Assembly: GCF_003097635.1 (NCBI RefSeq)
Contig: NZ_QCZI01000010.1
Location: forward strand, 1-64,000
Direction: 5' to 3'
Length of the DNA: 64,000 nucleotides
From: Flavobacterium psychrotolerans
Lineage (GTDB): Bacteria; Bacteroidota; Bacteroidia; Flavobacteriales; Flavobacteriaceae
Part shown: piece after piece, positions 33,687-42,874 of the stretch
How positions within the stretch are numbered: the stretch's first letter is position 1
Layout: each line of letters begins with the position of its first letter
The notes under the pieces: generated by a model
Databases searched by the model: none
What the model was told of the DNA's origin: nothing
Seen by the model: the letters and a program-made list of their open reading frames with translations, nothing else
Translations under genes and position numbers: made by a program

Positions 33687-33734
33687 GGTTAACGCACAAC
33701 CATTAACCGTCAATTCCAAAAACGGCTACGCCCA
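33687..33734 (-). promoter_or_regulatory. Possible antiterminator leader (ops-like stretch and short inverted repeat)
   Basis: In the 131-base leader between upxY-like gene and rmlB, the minus strand reads GGGCGTAGCCGTTT (complement of about 33721-33734), which loosely resembles the RfaH ops site GGCGGTAGCGT. A short inverted repeat, GGTTAA (33687-33692) and TTAACC (33703-33708), lies 15 bases further on. NusG-paralogue antiterminators need such leader sites. The similarity is weak and could be chance. Confidence 0.2.
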
Positions 33735-33786
33735 GTCAGTCCCAATTTACAGGAAACCAACAGTGGTATTTTTTTAACTATAACCC

Positions 33787-34257
33787 TTATGCGATATCTG
33801 CCTTTGTTAAGGTAATCAAGACGCCCAATTCCCTGAGTACCAATTGCAAACTATTCTTATTAACATGTTTAACGATGCCTTCTTTACCTTGAAAGGGGCC
33901 GTGGGGAATATGCATTAAATCGCCCGCTTGTAAAGATGTAACCGTAACCTCAGACAGGTTGTTTTTCAAACTTTCCCGTAAAGCAGCTATTTCATCATTG
34001 CGAACGACCGCAGGTTTCCCTAACCAAAACAAATACCGAACTACTCCCGTGACCTGAAATACAATGTCTCGCTCTTTTTCACTGACCTCTACAAAGACAT
34101 ACGAATTAAAAAGGGGTACTTGTACCTTCTTTTTTCGATCAGACCATTGCTTAATCTGAGTCACTAACGGGCAATATACGTTAATTCCAACTTTTTCTAA
34201 ACGTTCCGTAACTTTTTTTTCGTTGCGGGGTTTGGTGTAAATTACATACCAGGGCAT
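33787..34257 (-). CDS. UpxY-family NusG-like transcription antiterminator
   Basis: The 156-residue protein starts WYVIYTKPRNEKKVTERL, the NusG N-terminal (NGN) domain. It has VPLFNSYVFVEV in the middle, then a KOW domain at about 110-150 (AGDLMHIPHGPFQGKEGIVKH). In Bacteroides, UpxY paralogues each antiterminate their own capsule operon by acting on the leader transcript and are the first gene of that operon. Here it precedes rmlB and the long downstream polysaccharide genes, which suggests the same role for some 20-30 kb of DNA. It starts 10 bases after the winged-helix gene. Confidence 0.92.
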   Translation of the reverse strand: MPWYVIYTKPRNEKKVTERLEKVGINVYCPLVTQIKQWSDRKKKVQVPLFNSYVFVEVSEKERDIVFQVTGVVRYLFWLGKPAVVRNDEIAALRESLKNNLSEVTVTSLQAGDLMHIPHGPFQGKEGIVKHVNKNSLQLVLRELGVLITLTKADIA

Positions 34258-34267
34258 AACTAAATCT

Positions 34268-34774
34268 TTAAGAAGCTTCGTATATAATTAATCCTTTACC
34301 ATTATGGCATTCATCAACATAAAATGTCACTTTGCGTTTTATTTCCTTTTCAATCTTAATCGCTAGCTGATCAATATATTGAACATTCAGTTCCGTCCCA
34401 ACAAGCACCACTTCTATTATCCCACTATCACTACCATTGGCATAATCGCCAATAATTACTACTTTATCTATAGCTCCCATCCGTTGCAAAATCATTTCAA
34501 CTATGGTATCTAAACCGATATGTTGGTGAACAATTTTTTGTAATATCCCAAATAATGGATGCTGGGTATTGGCCTTATAAATGACTTTATTTTGAATGGA
34601 CTCCTTTTCCAAGTAGCCGGACTCCAATAAATTATTCAATTCCTTTCGAATAGAATTGGTAGATTCATTAAGTTCCTCGGCCAAACCTCTTAAATACCCG
34701 TTATTGGCAACGTTTATAAAAAACTTTACCAAAATACGAAGACGGGTTTTAGATGTAATGAGGGACTCTAACAT
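34268..34774 (-). CDS. Winged-helix regulator with nucleotidyltransferase-like C-terminal domain
   Basis: The 168-residue protein begins with an ArsR-type winged helix (SKTRLRILVKFFINVANNGYLRGLAEELNE..., residues about 8-65). It continues with a MNT/minimal-nucleotidyltransferase-like domain (GDYANGSDSGIIEVVLVG, about 110-127); the expected G-S-x-A-x-G-x-x-x-x-x-D site is imperfect. This type is often found in front of UpxY-like genes in Flavobacteriia and Bacteroides-related polysaccharide loci. The exact -7 promoter in a palindrome 15-49 bases upstream suggests that it represses itself. The regulatory ligand is unknown. Confidence 0.85.
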   Translation of the reverse strand: MLESLITSKTRLRILVKFFINVANNGYLRGLAEELNESTNSIRKELNNLLESGYLEKESIQNKVIYKANTQHPLFGILQKIVHQHIGLDTIVEMILQRMGAIDKVVIIGDYANGSDSGIIEVVLVGTELNVQYIDQLAIKIEKEIKRKVTFYVDECHNGKGLIIYEAS

Positions 34775-34788
34775 AAATGGCTATAAAT

Positions 34789-34823
34789 AAAAATAACGAG
34801 TAACAAAAGTACTCGTTATTTTT
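34789..34823 (-). promoter_or_regulatory. Palindromic operator/promoter of the regulator-upxY operon
   Basis: AAAAATAACGAGTA (34789-34802) and TACTCGTTATTTTT (34810-34823) are exact reverse complements over 14 bases with a 7-base centre. The minus strand of that centre holds TACTTTTG (34804-34811), an exact TAnnTTTG element, about 30 bases before the regulator ATG. A protein binding this palindrome would block the promoter, a natural site for autoregulation. The U-rich flanks would also let the RNA form a terminator-like hairpin, so attenuation is an alternative. No clear -33 TTG is seen. Confidence 0.7.
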
Positions 34824-34962
34824 TAAAATTAAAAAAAAATTAAAAAAATTTACCTTTTAATAATATGAATTCCAAAGAACAGCGCTTTTAATTAAAAAAA
34901 TAATTAGCACCCTTTGGGAATTTAAAATACTGGTCAACAATTTTCTTAAAGAAAAATACACT

Positions 34963-36357
34963 CTAATTGGTACTTCCAATAGCGCTGTAGACAAATCCAA
35001 GAGACACCATTTTTTTGGCATCTAAAACATTTCTTCCATCAAAAACAAATGCGGGTTTTTGCATGTTGTCATAAATTTTTTCCCAATCATAGGCTTTAAA
35101 TTCATCCCATTCGGTTAAAATGGCAATCGCATGAGCATCTTTACAAGCTTCATAAGGATCTTCAAAAACAGTAATCCCTTTTTCAATTTCTTCCAATGAT
35201 CTGGAATCCAAATACTGCAAATCATTGAAAACCTTTTTTTCTTTTACCTGTGGATCATATACTGCAATATGGGCTTGCTCATGCAACAAATAATCACAAA
35301 CATTAATGGCGGCTGATTCTCGGGTATCGTTAGTGTCTTTTTTGAAGGCCCAACCTAGGAATGCGATTTTTTTTCCGGAAACCGTATTGTACAAAGTTTG
35401 TACTATCGTACTAGCAAAACGTCGTTTTTGATGGTCGTTCATGATAACCACCTGTTCCCAATAATCAGCTACTTCATTCAACCCATATGATTTGGCAATA
35501 TAAACTAAATTTAGGATGTCTTTTTGAAAACATGAACCTCCAAAACCAACGGAAGCTTTTAGAAATTTAGGGCCTATTCGGCTGTCCATCCCTATAGCTC
35601 TTGATAATTCGTTGACGTCAGCACCCGTTTTTTCACATAACTCCGACATGGCGTTTATAGATGATACCCGCTGGGCCAAAAAGGCATTCGCTGTTAATTT
35701 GGACAATTCGGATGACCAAAGATTCGTTGTTAAAATACGTTCTTTGGGTACCCAATTGGCATAGATTTCCACCAAAGAATCCAACGCTTCCCTTTCACCT
35801 TCTAAATTCCCTCCAATCAAAACCCGATCCGGAAATAATAAATCTTGTACTGCAGTACCTTCAGCCAAAAACTCAGGATTAGACAAAATTTGAAATTGTA
35901 CCCCATTACCCGTATTGTCCAATATATTTTTTATGGCCTCAGCAGTTCTGACAGGCAATGTAGATTTTTCTACAACAATCTTATTGTCTTTTGCAACAGA
36001 CGCAATTTGTCTGGCACACAGCTCAATGTATTTTAAATCCGCAGCCATACCTTTACCCAAACCATAGGTTTTTGTAGGCGTATTGACAGAGATGAATATC
36101 ATTTGAGCTTCATCTATGGCTTTTTCCACATCTGTGGAAAAAAACAGGTTTCTTCCTCTGGCCTCAGCCACTAGATCACTTAATCCAGGCTCATAAATAG
36201 GAATATTAGTGACGTCTTTATCATTCCAAGCCGCAATTCGCTCCACATTCAAATCAACAACGGTAACTTTTATATGTGGACATTTTTGTGCTATAATAGC
36301 CATCGTTGGCCCTCCAACATATCCCGCTCCAATACAACAAATAGAAGTAATTTTCAT
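34963..36357 (-). CDS. ugd: UDP-glucose 6-dehydrogenase
   Basis: The 464-residue protein has the NAD-binding GAGYVGGPT loop at 10-18 and FGGSCFQKD at 272-280 with catalytic Cys276. Its length and sequence style match the eukaryote-like UGDH group found in Bacteroidetes. It oxidises UDP-glucose to UDP-glucuronate with two NAD+. UDP-GlcA can be used directly or turned into UDP-GalA by the epimerase at 17832. It lies in a run of precursor genes with tviB- and tviC-like genes upstream. Confidence 0.95.
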   Translation of the reverse strand: MKITSICCIGAGYVGGPTMAIIAQKCPHIKVTVVDLNVERIAAWNDKDVTNIPIYEPGLSDLVAEARGRNLFFSTDVEKAIDEAQMIFISVNTPTKTYGLGKGMAADLKYIELCARQIASVAKDNKIVVEKSTLPVRTAEAIKNILDNTGNGVQFQILSNPEFLAEGTAVQDLLFPDRVLIGGNLEGEREALDSLVEIYANWVPKERILTTNLWSSELSKLTANAFLAQRVSSINAMSELCEKTGADVNELSRAIGMDSRIGPKFLKASVGFGGSCFQKDILNLVYIAKSYGLNEVADYWEQVVIMNDHQKRRFASTIVQTLYNTVSGKKIAFLGWAFKKDTNDTRESAAINVCDYLLHEQAHIAVYDPQVKEKKVFNDLQYLDSRSLEEIEKGITVFEDPYEACKDAHAIAILTEWDEFKAYDWEKIYDNMQKPAFVFDGRNVLDAKKMVSLGFVYSAIGSTN

Positions 36358-36393
36358 TGTTAAGTAATTTAATAATTAATAATTTTATTTATA

Positions 36394-37668
36394 TTATAAT
36401 TTTCCGTCTGCCTGCATGCCTAAAATCCCTTTCACATCATAAAGTATCGCATTTTCTTTCTTGATGGAAGTAAAATCAATAGAGATGAATTCATTATGGG
36501 CAACGCCTAAAACTACGGCATCATATTTTTGATTCGGTAGTAGATTGACAGTTTCTAGCCCGTATTCATGTTGTACTTCAACAGGATTTGCCCAAGGATC
36601 ATATACGGATACTTGTATACCATATTCCTTTAACGCAGCAATTACATCAACGATTTTGGTGTTTCTGACGTCGGGACAATTCTCTTTGAAAGTAATTCCC
36701 AACATCAATAAATTAGCACCATTAACAACAACCCCTTTTTTAATCATCAATTTAACTACTTGTGAGGCCACGTATTCCCCCATACTATCGTTCAACCTTC
36801 TACCAGCCAAAATGATTTCGGGGTGATAGCCCATTTCTTGCGCCTTTTGGGCCAAATAATACGGATCAACACCAATACAGTGTCCACCCACTAATCCGGG
36901 TTTAAAAGGCAGAAAATTCCATTTGGTACCAGCAGCTTCCAATACCGCATGCGTATCAATGCCCATAATGTTGAATATTTTGGATAACTCATTAACGAAA
37001 GCAATATTAATGTCTCTTTGGGAGTTTTCAATCACTTTAGCCGCTTCAGCTACCTTGATTGTTGGTGCTAAATGAGTTCCTGCGGTAATGACCGATTGAT
37101 ATAAATCATTCACTTTTATGCCAATCTCCGGAGTGGAACCTGCCGTTACTTTCAGTATTTTTTCAACCGTATGCAATTTATCTCCCGGATTAATTCGTTC
37201 TGGGGAATAACCCGCAAAGAAATCAACGTTGAATTTCAATCCGCTCACGCGTTCCAATACGGGAACACATTCATCCTCGGTAACTCCCGGATAAACTGTG
37301 GACTCATAGATTACAATATCTCCTTTTTTTAGTACCTTCCCTACCGTTTCACTTGATTTGTATAAAGGGGTCAAATCGGGTCTGTTGTTTTTGTCAACGG
37401 GTGTGGGTACCGTCACTATATAATAAGTGCAATCATTAATGTCATCCAGATCTGTAGAACACAACAATCCGATTTTATTATGAGTGGGTTTTTTTAGCAA
37501 AACCGATTCTAACAGTGATTTTTCAATTTCTAGAGTACTGTCTAGTCCCGAATTCAATTCATCTACTCTCGATTGATTGATGTCAAATCCCACTACGGAA
37601 TATTTTGTAGCAAACAATCGCGCCAATGGCAACCCAACATATCCTAAACCAACTATTGCTATTTTCAT
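36394..37668 (-). CDS. UDP-N-acetylhexosamine 6-dehydrogenase (TviB/WbpO-like)
   Basis: The 424-residue dehydrogenase has GLGYVGLPLA at 7-16 and the GGHCIGVDPYYL motif with Cys264 that marks UDP-N-acetyl-sugar dehydrogenases (WbpO, TviB, WbpA). Paired with the adjacent TviC/WbpP-like epimerase it should make UDP-GalNAcA from UDP-GlcNAc, or UDP-GlcNAcA alone. The order of the two steps and the exact sugar cannot be decided from sequence. It is separated by 22 bases from the epimerase gene. Confidence 0.9.
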   Translation of the reverse strand: MKIAIVGLGYVGLPLARLFATKYSVVGFDINQSRVDELNSGLDSTLEIEKSLLESVLLKKPTHNKIGLLCSTDLDDINDCTYYIVTVPTPVDKNNRPDLTPLYKSSETVGKVLKKGDIVIYESTVYPGVTEDECVPVLERVSGLKFNVDFFAGYSPERINPGDKLHTVEKILKVTAGSTPEIGIKVNDLYQSVITAGTHLAPTIKVAEAAKVIENSQRDINIAFVNELSKIFNIMGIDTHAVLEAAGTKWNFLPFKPGLVGGHCIGVDPYYLAQKAQEMGYHPEIILAGRRLNDSMGEYVASQVVKLMIKKGVVVNGANLLMLGITFKENCPDVRNTKIVDVIAALKEYGIQVSVYDPWANPVEVQHEYGLETVNLLPNQKYDAVVLGVAHNEFISIDFTSIKKENAILYDVKGILGMQADGKL

Positions 37669-37690
37669 TTTTATTGAATTAAAAACACTC

Positions 37691-38677
37691 TTATTTTTTC
37701 AAATTATTCCAATACCAAGTAACCGCTGCATTTAAACCCTCTTGCATAGAGAATTTAGGATGGTAACCCAGTAATCTTTTTGCTTTATCAATACTCGCCA
37801 AAGAATGAGGAATATCTCCCGCTCTATTTGGACCATATATAGTTGGAATTGCGGCAATTGCGGCATCATATCCTGAAAGGGCTGCTTTTAAATTTTTTAC
37901 CAAATCATTCAAAGTTGTCCGATCACCAAAGGCAGTATTGTATACGGTATTAATGGCTTCTGGATTATTTGTGGTCATGGCCAATTCATTCATTTGAATA
38001 ACATTATCGATATACGTAAAGTCCCTTGAAAAATTTCCATCGCCGTTAATTACCGGACTTTCGTGAGCCATAAATTGCATTACAAATTTTGGAATTACGG
38101 CAGCATAGGCTCCATTGGGGTCTTGTTTTCTGCCAAAAACATTAAAATAGCGCAACCCAATGGTTTCCAAACCATACGTTTTATTAAAAATTTCGGCATA
38201 TAGCTCGTTCACATATTTCGTGATTGCATAAGGAGACAAAGGCTTTCCGATGTTTTCTTCTATCTTGGGAAGACTTTCCGAATCGCCGTAAGTGGAAGAA
38301 CTTGCAGCGTAAACAAATCGTTTTACGTTTGCATCACGGGATGCGACTAGCATGTTTAAAAATCCAGACACATTGACATCATTAGTCGTAATAGGGTCAT
38401 TAATAGAGCGCGGCACGGAACCCAATGCAGCTTGATGCAATACATAATCCACTCCCAATACAGCTATTTTGCAATCGGATAAATTTCTAATATCCCCTTC
38501 GACTAATTTGAAATTTTTATTTTCAAAAAATGCAGACAAATTATGACGATGTCCAGTAGCAAAATTATCCAGACATACCACTTGGTATCCTTTGGACAAA
38601 AAATATTCACAAAGATTGGAGCCTATGAAACCAGCTCCACCAGTAATTAAAATTTTAATTATATTATTTTCTGTCAT
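37691..38677 (-). CDS. UDP-N-acetylglucosamine 4-epimerase (WbpP/TviC-like)
   Basis: This 328-residue extended SDR has GGAGFIGSN at 13-21, DNFATGHRHNL (typical of WbpP/TviC), an SSSTYG serine motif and YAITKYVNEL with the YxxxK pair. It interconverts UDP-GlcNAc and UDP-GalNAc or their uronic acids in the cytosol. Its gene is 26 bases downstream of the first Wzc kinase, inside the wza-wzc-tviC-tviB-ugd unit. Confidence 0.9.
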   Translation of the reverse strand: MTENNIIKILITGGAGFIGSNLCEYFLSKGYQVVCLDNFATGHRHNLSAFFENKNFKLVEGDIRNLSDCKIAVLGVDYVLHQAALGSVPRSINDPITTNDVNVSGFLNMLVASRDANVKRFVYAASSSTYGDSESLPKIEENIGKPLSPYAITKYVNELYAEIFNKTYGLETIGLRYFNVFGRKQDPNGAYAAVIPKFVMQFMAHESPVINGDGNFSRDFTYIDNVIQMNELAMTTNNPEAINTVYNTAFGDRTTLNDLVKNLKAALSGYDAAIAAIPTIYGPNRAGDIPHSLASIDKAKRLLGYHPKFSMQEGLNAAVTWYWNNLKK

Positions 38678-38703
38678 TTAATTAATCAAGGATGGAATGA
38701 ATT

Positions 38704-41163
38704 TTATTTTTTGAAAAATCGATAAAATATTTTTTTGAAAATATTTTTAGGATTCTCATCTTCGTGATACCCTTCGGCATAATTTCCGTAGCCATAGCCG
38801 TAGCCGTAGCCGTAGCCGTATGCAGTACCGTATTTTGCTTTATTTTCAAAGCCATTAAATATGATATTTATATTGTTCAATTCTTTTCTTTTGAGCCTGT
38901 TGTTCAATAAAGTAATCATATCTTTCTTGGTGTAATTCTGCCTCATGATATACAAGATAACATCAGTATAACCTGCCAATTCTATCGCATCTGACACCAA
39001 GCCCACTGGTGGGGTATCAAGTATTATATAATCATATCTTGATTCCAAGATTTCCATAAATTCTTTCATGCTGTCCCCAATGATAAGTTCCGATGGATTT
39101 GGGGGGATAGGACCAGAGGTAATAACATCCAGATTTGGGACATGTGTTTTTTGGATGACCTCATCAATTGATTTCTGTCCAATTAAATAATTCACGACTC
39201 CAATATCGTTTTTGATTTTAAAATCATCAAAAATCCTTGGTTTTCTCAAATCCAGACCTACAATAACCGTTTTTTTATCGCTTAAAGCAAATACCGTAGC
39301 AATGTTAAGGGAACAAAATGTTTTACCCTCCCCACTAACAGAGGAAGTAACCATTAATGTTTTTGATTTTCCTATTTCATTTTTTTTGTATAAAAACTGT
39401 AAGGAAGAACGTATGGCTCTAAAAGATTCAGACAATGCCGATTTCGGTTTTTCAAAAACGGAGAGGTTAGAAAGTCCATATTTAACTCCAACAACCCCAA
39501 TAATGGGGATATTGGTGAGTTTACTGATATCTTCAGTATTAAGAATTGAATTTTCGAGGAAAAAAATCACAAACACTATAAATAAAGGAATGATAAGTCC
39601 TAAAAATATAGCCAAGACATAATTTACATTAGTATTGGGACCAATTTGTCCACCACCGATGTCTTTGGCAGGATCAACAAAATGGATATCCGATAAATTG
39701 GCTGCCGTCGCAATTTGTGCTTCACTTCTTTTTTGTAAAAATGTATTGTAAATATTGTCACTCAATTCATATTTCCTTACAATTTTAAGGTATTCTTGTT
39801 TGTCTTCGGGAAGCTGTTTGATGCTGCTTTCAACATCATTAATTTTACTGTTCACTAGAGCCAAATCATATTGTAGGGAACTAGTAGCAGAGGCAATATT
39901 CTCTAATAGCACTTTCTTTAAGGATTCCATCTGATTGTCAAAATCTTTAAAAATCCTATCGCTTTTTACAGAGTAGGCCAATTCAGATCTTTGAGTGGAT
40001 AAAGCTATTAATTTAGTAACGTTAACAATAATATTAGGATCGTCTATTCCCGCAACGGTAGGAGCCGGCAGTCTGGAATAATCCACACTGTTCTTTAAAT
40101 ATGATTTCAAGGAATTATAATAGGTGATTTTTCTGGTAATTTCATCCCTTCTCACATCATACCCTGTAAGTTGACTGGTGATTTCAGAGCCCCCAGCCTC
40201 AATTTGAAACATATTTTTATTTCTATTGAATGCTTTGAGTTCGTCCCCATTATCTTTTAATTGTTTTCCCATTAAAATTAATGTACTATCAATAAATTTT
40301 ATGGTATTTGTCGCAAATTGATTTTTTCGATCCAGTTGATTTTTTATTAACATTTTCACGGTAGAATTCAAATAATCGACCATTCGGGATTTATTGGGAC
40401 CCGTTAGTGAAAGCGTTAAGATGGAAGCAGCTTTGGGATCTATTTCAACTCCAATTCCTTGAAATCTTGAAACAACTTGGTCAAAATTATTAAATCGAAC
40501 AAAATATTCATTCCCTTTATAAAATCCAGGATTATCATTGATTTCCAGCTTCCAGTCTAAGAATGGAAGGGAAACTTGTTCGCCCACTTTATATCGTTTT
40601 ACAAAATCTCCCTGCACTACAGAAGTAGTACTGGTACTATTATCTAAATAACGAATACACGAAACAGATGCATTGTCAAATTTTATCCTGATTTCATATA
40701 CTGATTCACTCAAAAATTTAATCTCAATTAGATGGTTATCCAACTGCCCTTTTGCTTTATCAATTACTATATGAAAAGGTGCCTCTCCGTAAACATCTTT
40801 GTAATTATATTTGCTTTGCTGTAAATAATCGATATAAAATTGAAGGTGATCTACCACTATTTCATTATGCGATCTCGACCGTAATGTATTAGAAATCATT
40901 TGAACTTGATCCGAAGTTCCTCCCCAATTGAAAACCAGACTTGTTGAAGCTGTTAAAAAAGGATTATTCTCTTCTTTTATCGCGATAGAAGTTTCCATCG
41001 CATATATTTTTTCCTTTCTTATATTGACCTGATGTGCAATAGTTAAAGTAAAAAACAAACTTACTAAAAACCATTTCCAGTAACTCGTGATTTTTATTAA
41101 AAAGCCTTTGAAGTCAAAGTTATTTTGGCTTTCAAAAAAAGAAAAATCTTTGGTATCAATCAT
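38704..41163 (-). CDS. wzc: Wzc-like tyrosine autokinase and chain-length regulator (set 1)
   Basis: The 819-residue protein has an N-terminal Wzz-type membrane domain (hydrophobic segments at about 30-46 and 520-545) and a cytoplasmic BY-kinase domain. That domain has Walker A SVSGEGKT at 608-615, an A'-type GLDLRKP and Walker B IILDTPP at about 712-718. Residues about 779-799 form a tyrosine-rich tail of YG repeats, the expected autophosphorylation cluster. It works with the Wza lipoprotein 2 bases upstream in polymer length control and export. It lies in the first of two Wza/Wzc sets. Confidence 0.94.
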   Translation of the reverse strand: MIDTKDFSFFESQNNFDFKGFLIKITSYWKWFLVSLFFTLTIAHQVNIRKEKIYAMETSIAIKEENNPFLTASTSLVFNWGGTSDQVQMISNTLRSRSHNEIVVDHLQFYIDYLQQSKYNYKDVYGEAPFHIVIDKAKGQLDNHLIEIKFLSESVYEIRIKFDNASVSCIRYLDNSTSTTSVVQGDFVKRYKVGEQVSLPFLDWKLEINDNPGFYKGNEYFVRFNNFDQVVSRFQGIGVEIDPKAASILTLSLTGPNKSRMVDYLNSTVKMLIKNQLDRKNQFATNTIKFIDSTLILMGKQLKDNGDELKAFNRNKNMFQIEAGGSEITSQLTGYDVRRDEITRKITYYNSLKSYLKNSVDYSRLPAPTVAGIDDPNIIVNVTKLIALSTQRSELAYSVKSDRIFKDFDNQMESLKKVLLENIASATSSLQYDLALVNSKINDVESSIKQLPEDKQEYLKIVRKYELSDNIYNTFLQKRSEAQIATAANLSDIHFVDPAKDIGGGQIGPNTNVNYVLAIFLGLIIPLFIVFVIFFLENSILNTEDISKLTNIPIIGVVGVKYGLSNLSVFEKPKSALSESFRAIRSSLQFLYKKNEIGKSKTLMVTSSVSGEGKTFCSLNIATVFALSDKKTVIVGLDLRKPRIFDDFKIKNDIGVVNYLIGQKSIDEVIQKTHVPNLDVITSGPIPPNPSELIIGDSMKEFMEILESRYDYIILDTPPVGLVSDAIELAGYTDVILYIMRQNYTKKDMITLLNNRLKRKELNNINIIFNGFENKAKYGTAYGYGYGYGYGYGNYAEGYHEDENPKNIFKKIFYRFFKK
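38785..38820 (+). repeat. Hexanucleotide repeat coding the YG tail of Wzc set 1
   Basis: About six near-perfect copies of the 6-base unit CCGTAG (with one CCATAG) encode Tyr-Gly repeats in the kinase tail on the minus strand. The unit is a multiple of three, so slippage would change the number of phosphorylatable tyrosines without breaking the frame. Confidence 0.8.
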
Positions 41164-41165
41164 CC

Positions 41166-41957
41166 TTAGTATCTATTTAAAAGTAAAAAAGTTGTTGTTG
41201 CCAATGATATAATGGCAATCACCGAACTTAATGATTGAATTCCTGTTGTTCCTGTTCCCCAAGTCTTTTGTTTGAGCGGTTTTATATATATATAATCATT
41301 CGGTTGAATAAAATAATAAGGTGATTGCATGGCTTTCACATCTGTCAAATCGATTTCATGCATTTCAGTGCCGTGAGGAAATTGTCTGATTACCGTAACC
41401 CCTTTTCTATTACCGGTAATACTGATATCTCCCGAATTTGCAATGGCTTCTAAAATGGTAACTTTCTCTTGATATAAAGTTTTTGTACCTGGTAGGTTGA
41501 TTTCTCCGTTAACGGTATAACGAATACCCGCTAATTTAACGACAACAAATATGTTGGCCTCTTTATTAAAATATTCTTCTAATAATTTTTTCTCTACCGT
41601 TTTTCTAACTTCGTCTATTGTATATCCTAAAACGTTCAATTCTCCTAAAACCGGAATACGGATGTTACCATGATCATCCACCGTATAGCCATCAAAATAC
41701 AATCCTACCTCCGATTTTGCAGATACCGATGTTTCGGAATTACCAAACATGGCCACTAATTTCTGGTCAATCGCTTTAATAGTAATATTGACAACATCAT
41801 TCGCTTGCAATCTGTAAGGCTTAGATGCTACTTGACTTATAACTGTATCCCCTTCGGAATTATCTTTATTTTGTAAGTATACCAAATCTTTTGTTGGCAC
41901 GCATGAAGCTAAGAAAAGCCCTACGACTATAAGCAAAAAAAGTATAGTTTTATTCAT
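41166..41957 (-). CDS. wza: Wza-like polysaccharide export lipoprotein (set 1)
   Basis: The 263-residue protein has a lipoprotein signal with lipobox LASC at about 16-19, then Poly_export and SLBB-type segments (RLQANDVVNITIKAID, then GEINLPGTKTLYQEKVTILEA). It should form the outer-membrane translocon with the following Wzc. Its length is short compared with E. coli Wza (about 379), as usual for the Bacteroidetes group with one SLBB region. A strong promoter lies directly upstream. Confidence 0.93.
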   Translation of the reverse strand: MNKTILFLLIVVGLFLASCVPTKDLVYLQNKDNSEGDTVISQVASKPYRLQANDVVNITIKAIDQKLVAMFGNSETSVSAKSEVGLYFDGYTVDDHGNIRIPVLGELNVLGYTIDEVRKTVEKKLLEEYFNKEANIFVVVKLAGIRYTVNGEINLPGTKTLYQEKVTILEAIANSGDISITGNRKGVTVIRQFPHGTEMHEIDLTDVKAMQSPYYFIQPNDYIYIKPLKQKTWGTGTTGIQSLSSVIAIISLATTTFLLLNRY

Positions 41958-41975
41958 TTAAAAAAAATTTGTAAA

Positions 41976-42005
41976 CAAAGATAGTTTTTCATTTATAAAT
42001 ACAAA
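41976..42005 (-). promoter_or_regulatory. Promoter of the wza-wzc (set 1) operon
   Basis: On the minus strand TATCTTTG (41976-41983) matches TAnnTTTG exactly, and TTTG (42002-42005) lies 18 bases upstream, inside the expected -33 spacing. The start of transcription would be about 12-15 bases before the wza ATG. This is the best two-element promoter in the window. Confidence 0.75.
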
Positions 42006-42026
42006 AAAGAACATTGTTAATTTGAA

Positions 42027-42647
42027 TTAATTGTTTTTGAAGGCACTTTCAAATGGCACTCGCTGTAAGATACTGCGCCCTAAAGTAACCTCATCTGCAT
42101 ATTCTAATTCATCACCAACCGATATCCCACGGGCAATCGAAGAAGTAATAACATTGCTGTCTTGAATTTGCCTATAGATATAAAAATTAGTCGTATCCCC
42201 CTCCATGGTAGAACTTAAAGCAAAAATTATTTCGGAAACACCACCCAATTTCACTTTCTCTACTAATGAAAATATATTCAACTGGCTTGGTCCAACACCA
42301 TCAATAGGCGAAATTTTCCCTCCCAAAACATGATAAACACCTCGAAATTGCCCTGTATTTTCAATTGCCATAACATCTCGTATGTCTTCCACTATACAAA
42401 TAACACTATGATCCCTACTCTTATTGGAACAGATTTCACAAATCGTATTGTCTGAAATATTATGACAGCTCAAACAAAACTTAACCTCTTCTCGCATTGT
42501 TGTTAATGCTTGCGATAAGAAACCTGTTTGCTCTTTAGGTTGTTTTAATAAATGTAAAACCAGCCTTAAGGCAGTTCTCTTACCTATTCCTGGTAATTGA
42601 GACATTTCCTTGACTGCATTTTCTAAAAGTTTAGATGAAAATTCCAT
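42027..42647 (-). CDS. recR: Recombination mediator RecR
   Basis: The 206-residue protein has an N-terminal HhH region ([20 protein letters not shown]), a four-cysteine zinc finger (Cys58, 61, 70, 73: CLSC...CEIC) and a Toprim domain ([12 protein letters not shown]...). It helps load RecA in RecFOR-type recombinational repair. I place the start at 42647 because RecR proteins begin near this Met; an upstream Met at 42674 would add 9 residues and run through the promoter element. It is a housekeeping gene set between the two wza-wzc sets. Confidence 0.95.
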   Translation of the reverse strand: MEFSSKLLENAVKEMSQLPGIGKRTALRLVLHLLKQPKEQTGFLSQALTTMREEVKFCLSCHNISDNTICEICSNKSRDHSVICIVEDIRDVMAIENTGQFRGVYHVLGGKISPIDGVGPSQLNIFSLVEKVKLGGVSEIIFALSSTMEGDTTNFYIYRQIQDSNVITSSIARGISVGDELEYADEVTLGRSILQRVPFESAFKNN

Positions 42648-42652
42648 GAATG

Positions 42653-42660
42653 CAAAAGTA
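42653..42660 (-). promoter_or_regulatory. Candidate -7 element for recR
   Basis: TACTTTTG on the minus strand is an exact TAnnTTTG match, lying only 5 bases before the chosen recR ATG. Transcription would begin at or within the start codon, implying a leaderless or nearly leaderless mRNA. The rest of the gap up to 42874 shows nothing further. Confidence 0.4.
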
Positions 42661-42874
42661 CATTTTTTAATCACAAAAAAAGACTTTTTTCAATCCCATA
42701 AATACCCAGAAAACTAATGTTTTTAAGGCGAAAATATAGAATTACCAGAAGTTGTTTTTAAGAATTCAATTCCTTAATATTGTGAAAAATCTATTTGATG
42801 CTATTTATTAAGTGTGAGAATATTTCAAGGTTTTAATTATATTATTTTAGAAGCATCTTAGAAAAAAAACACAA

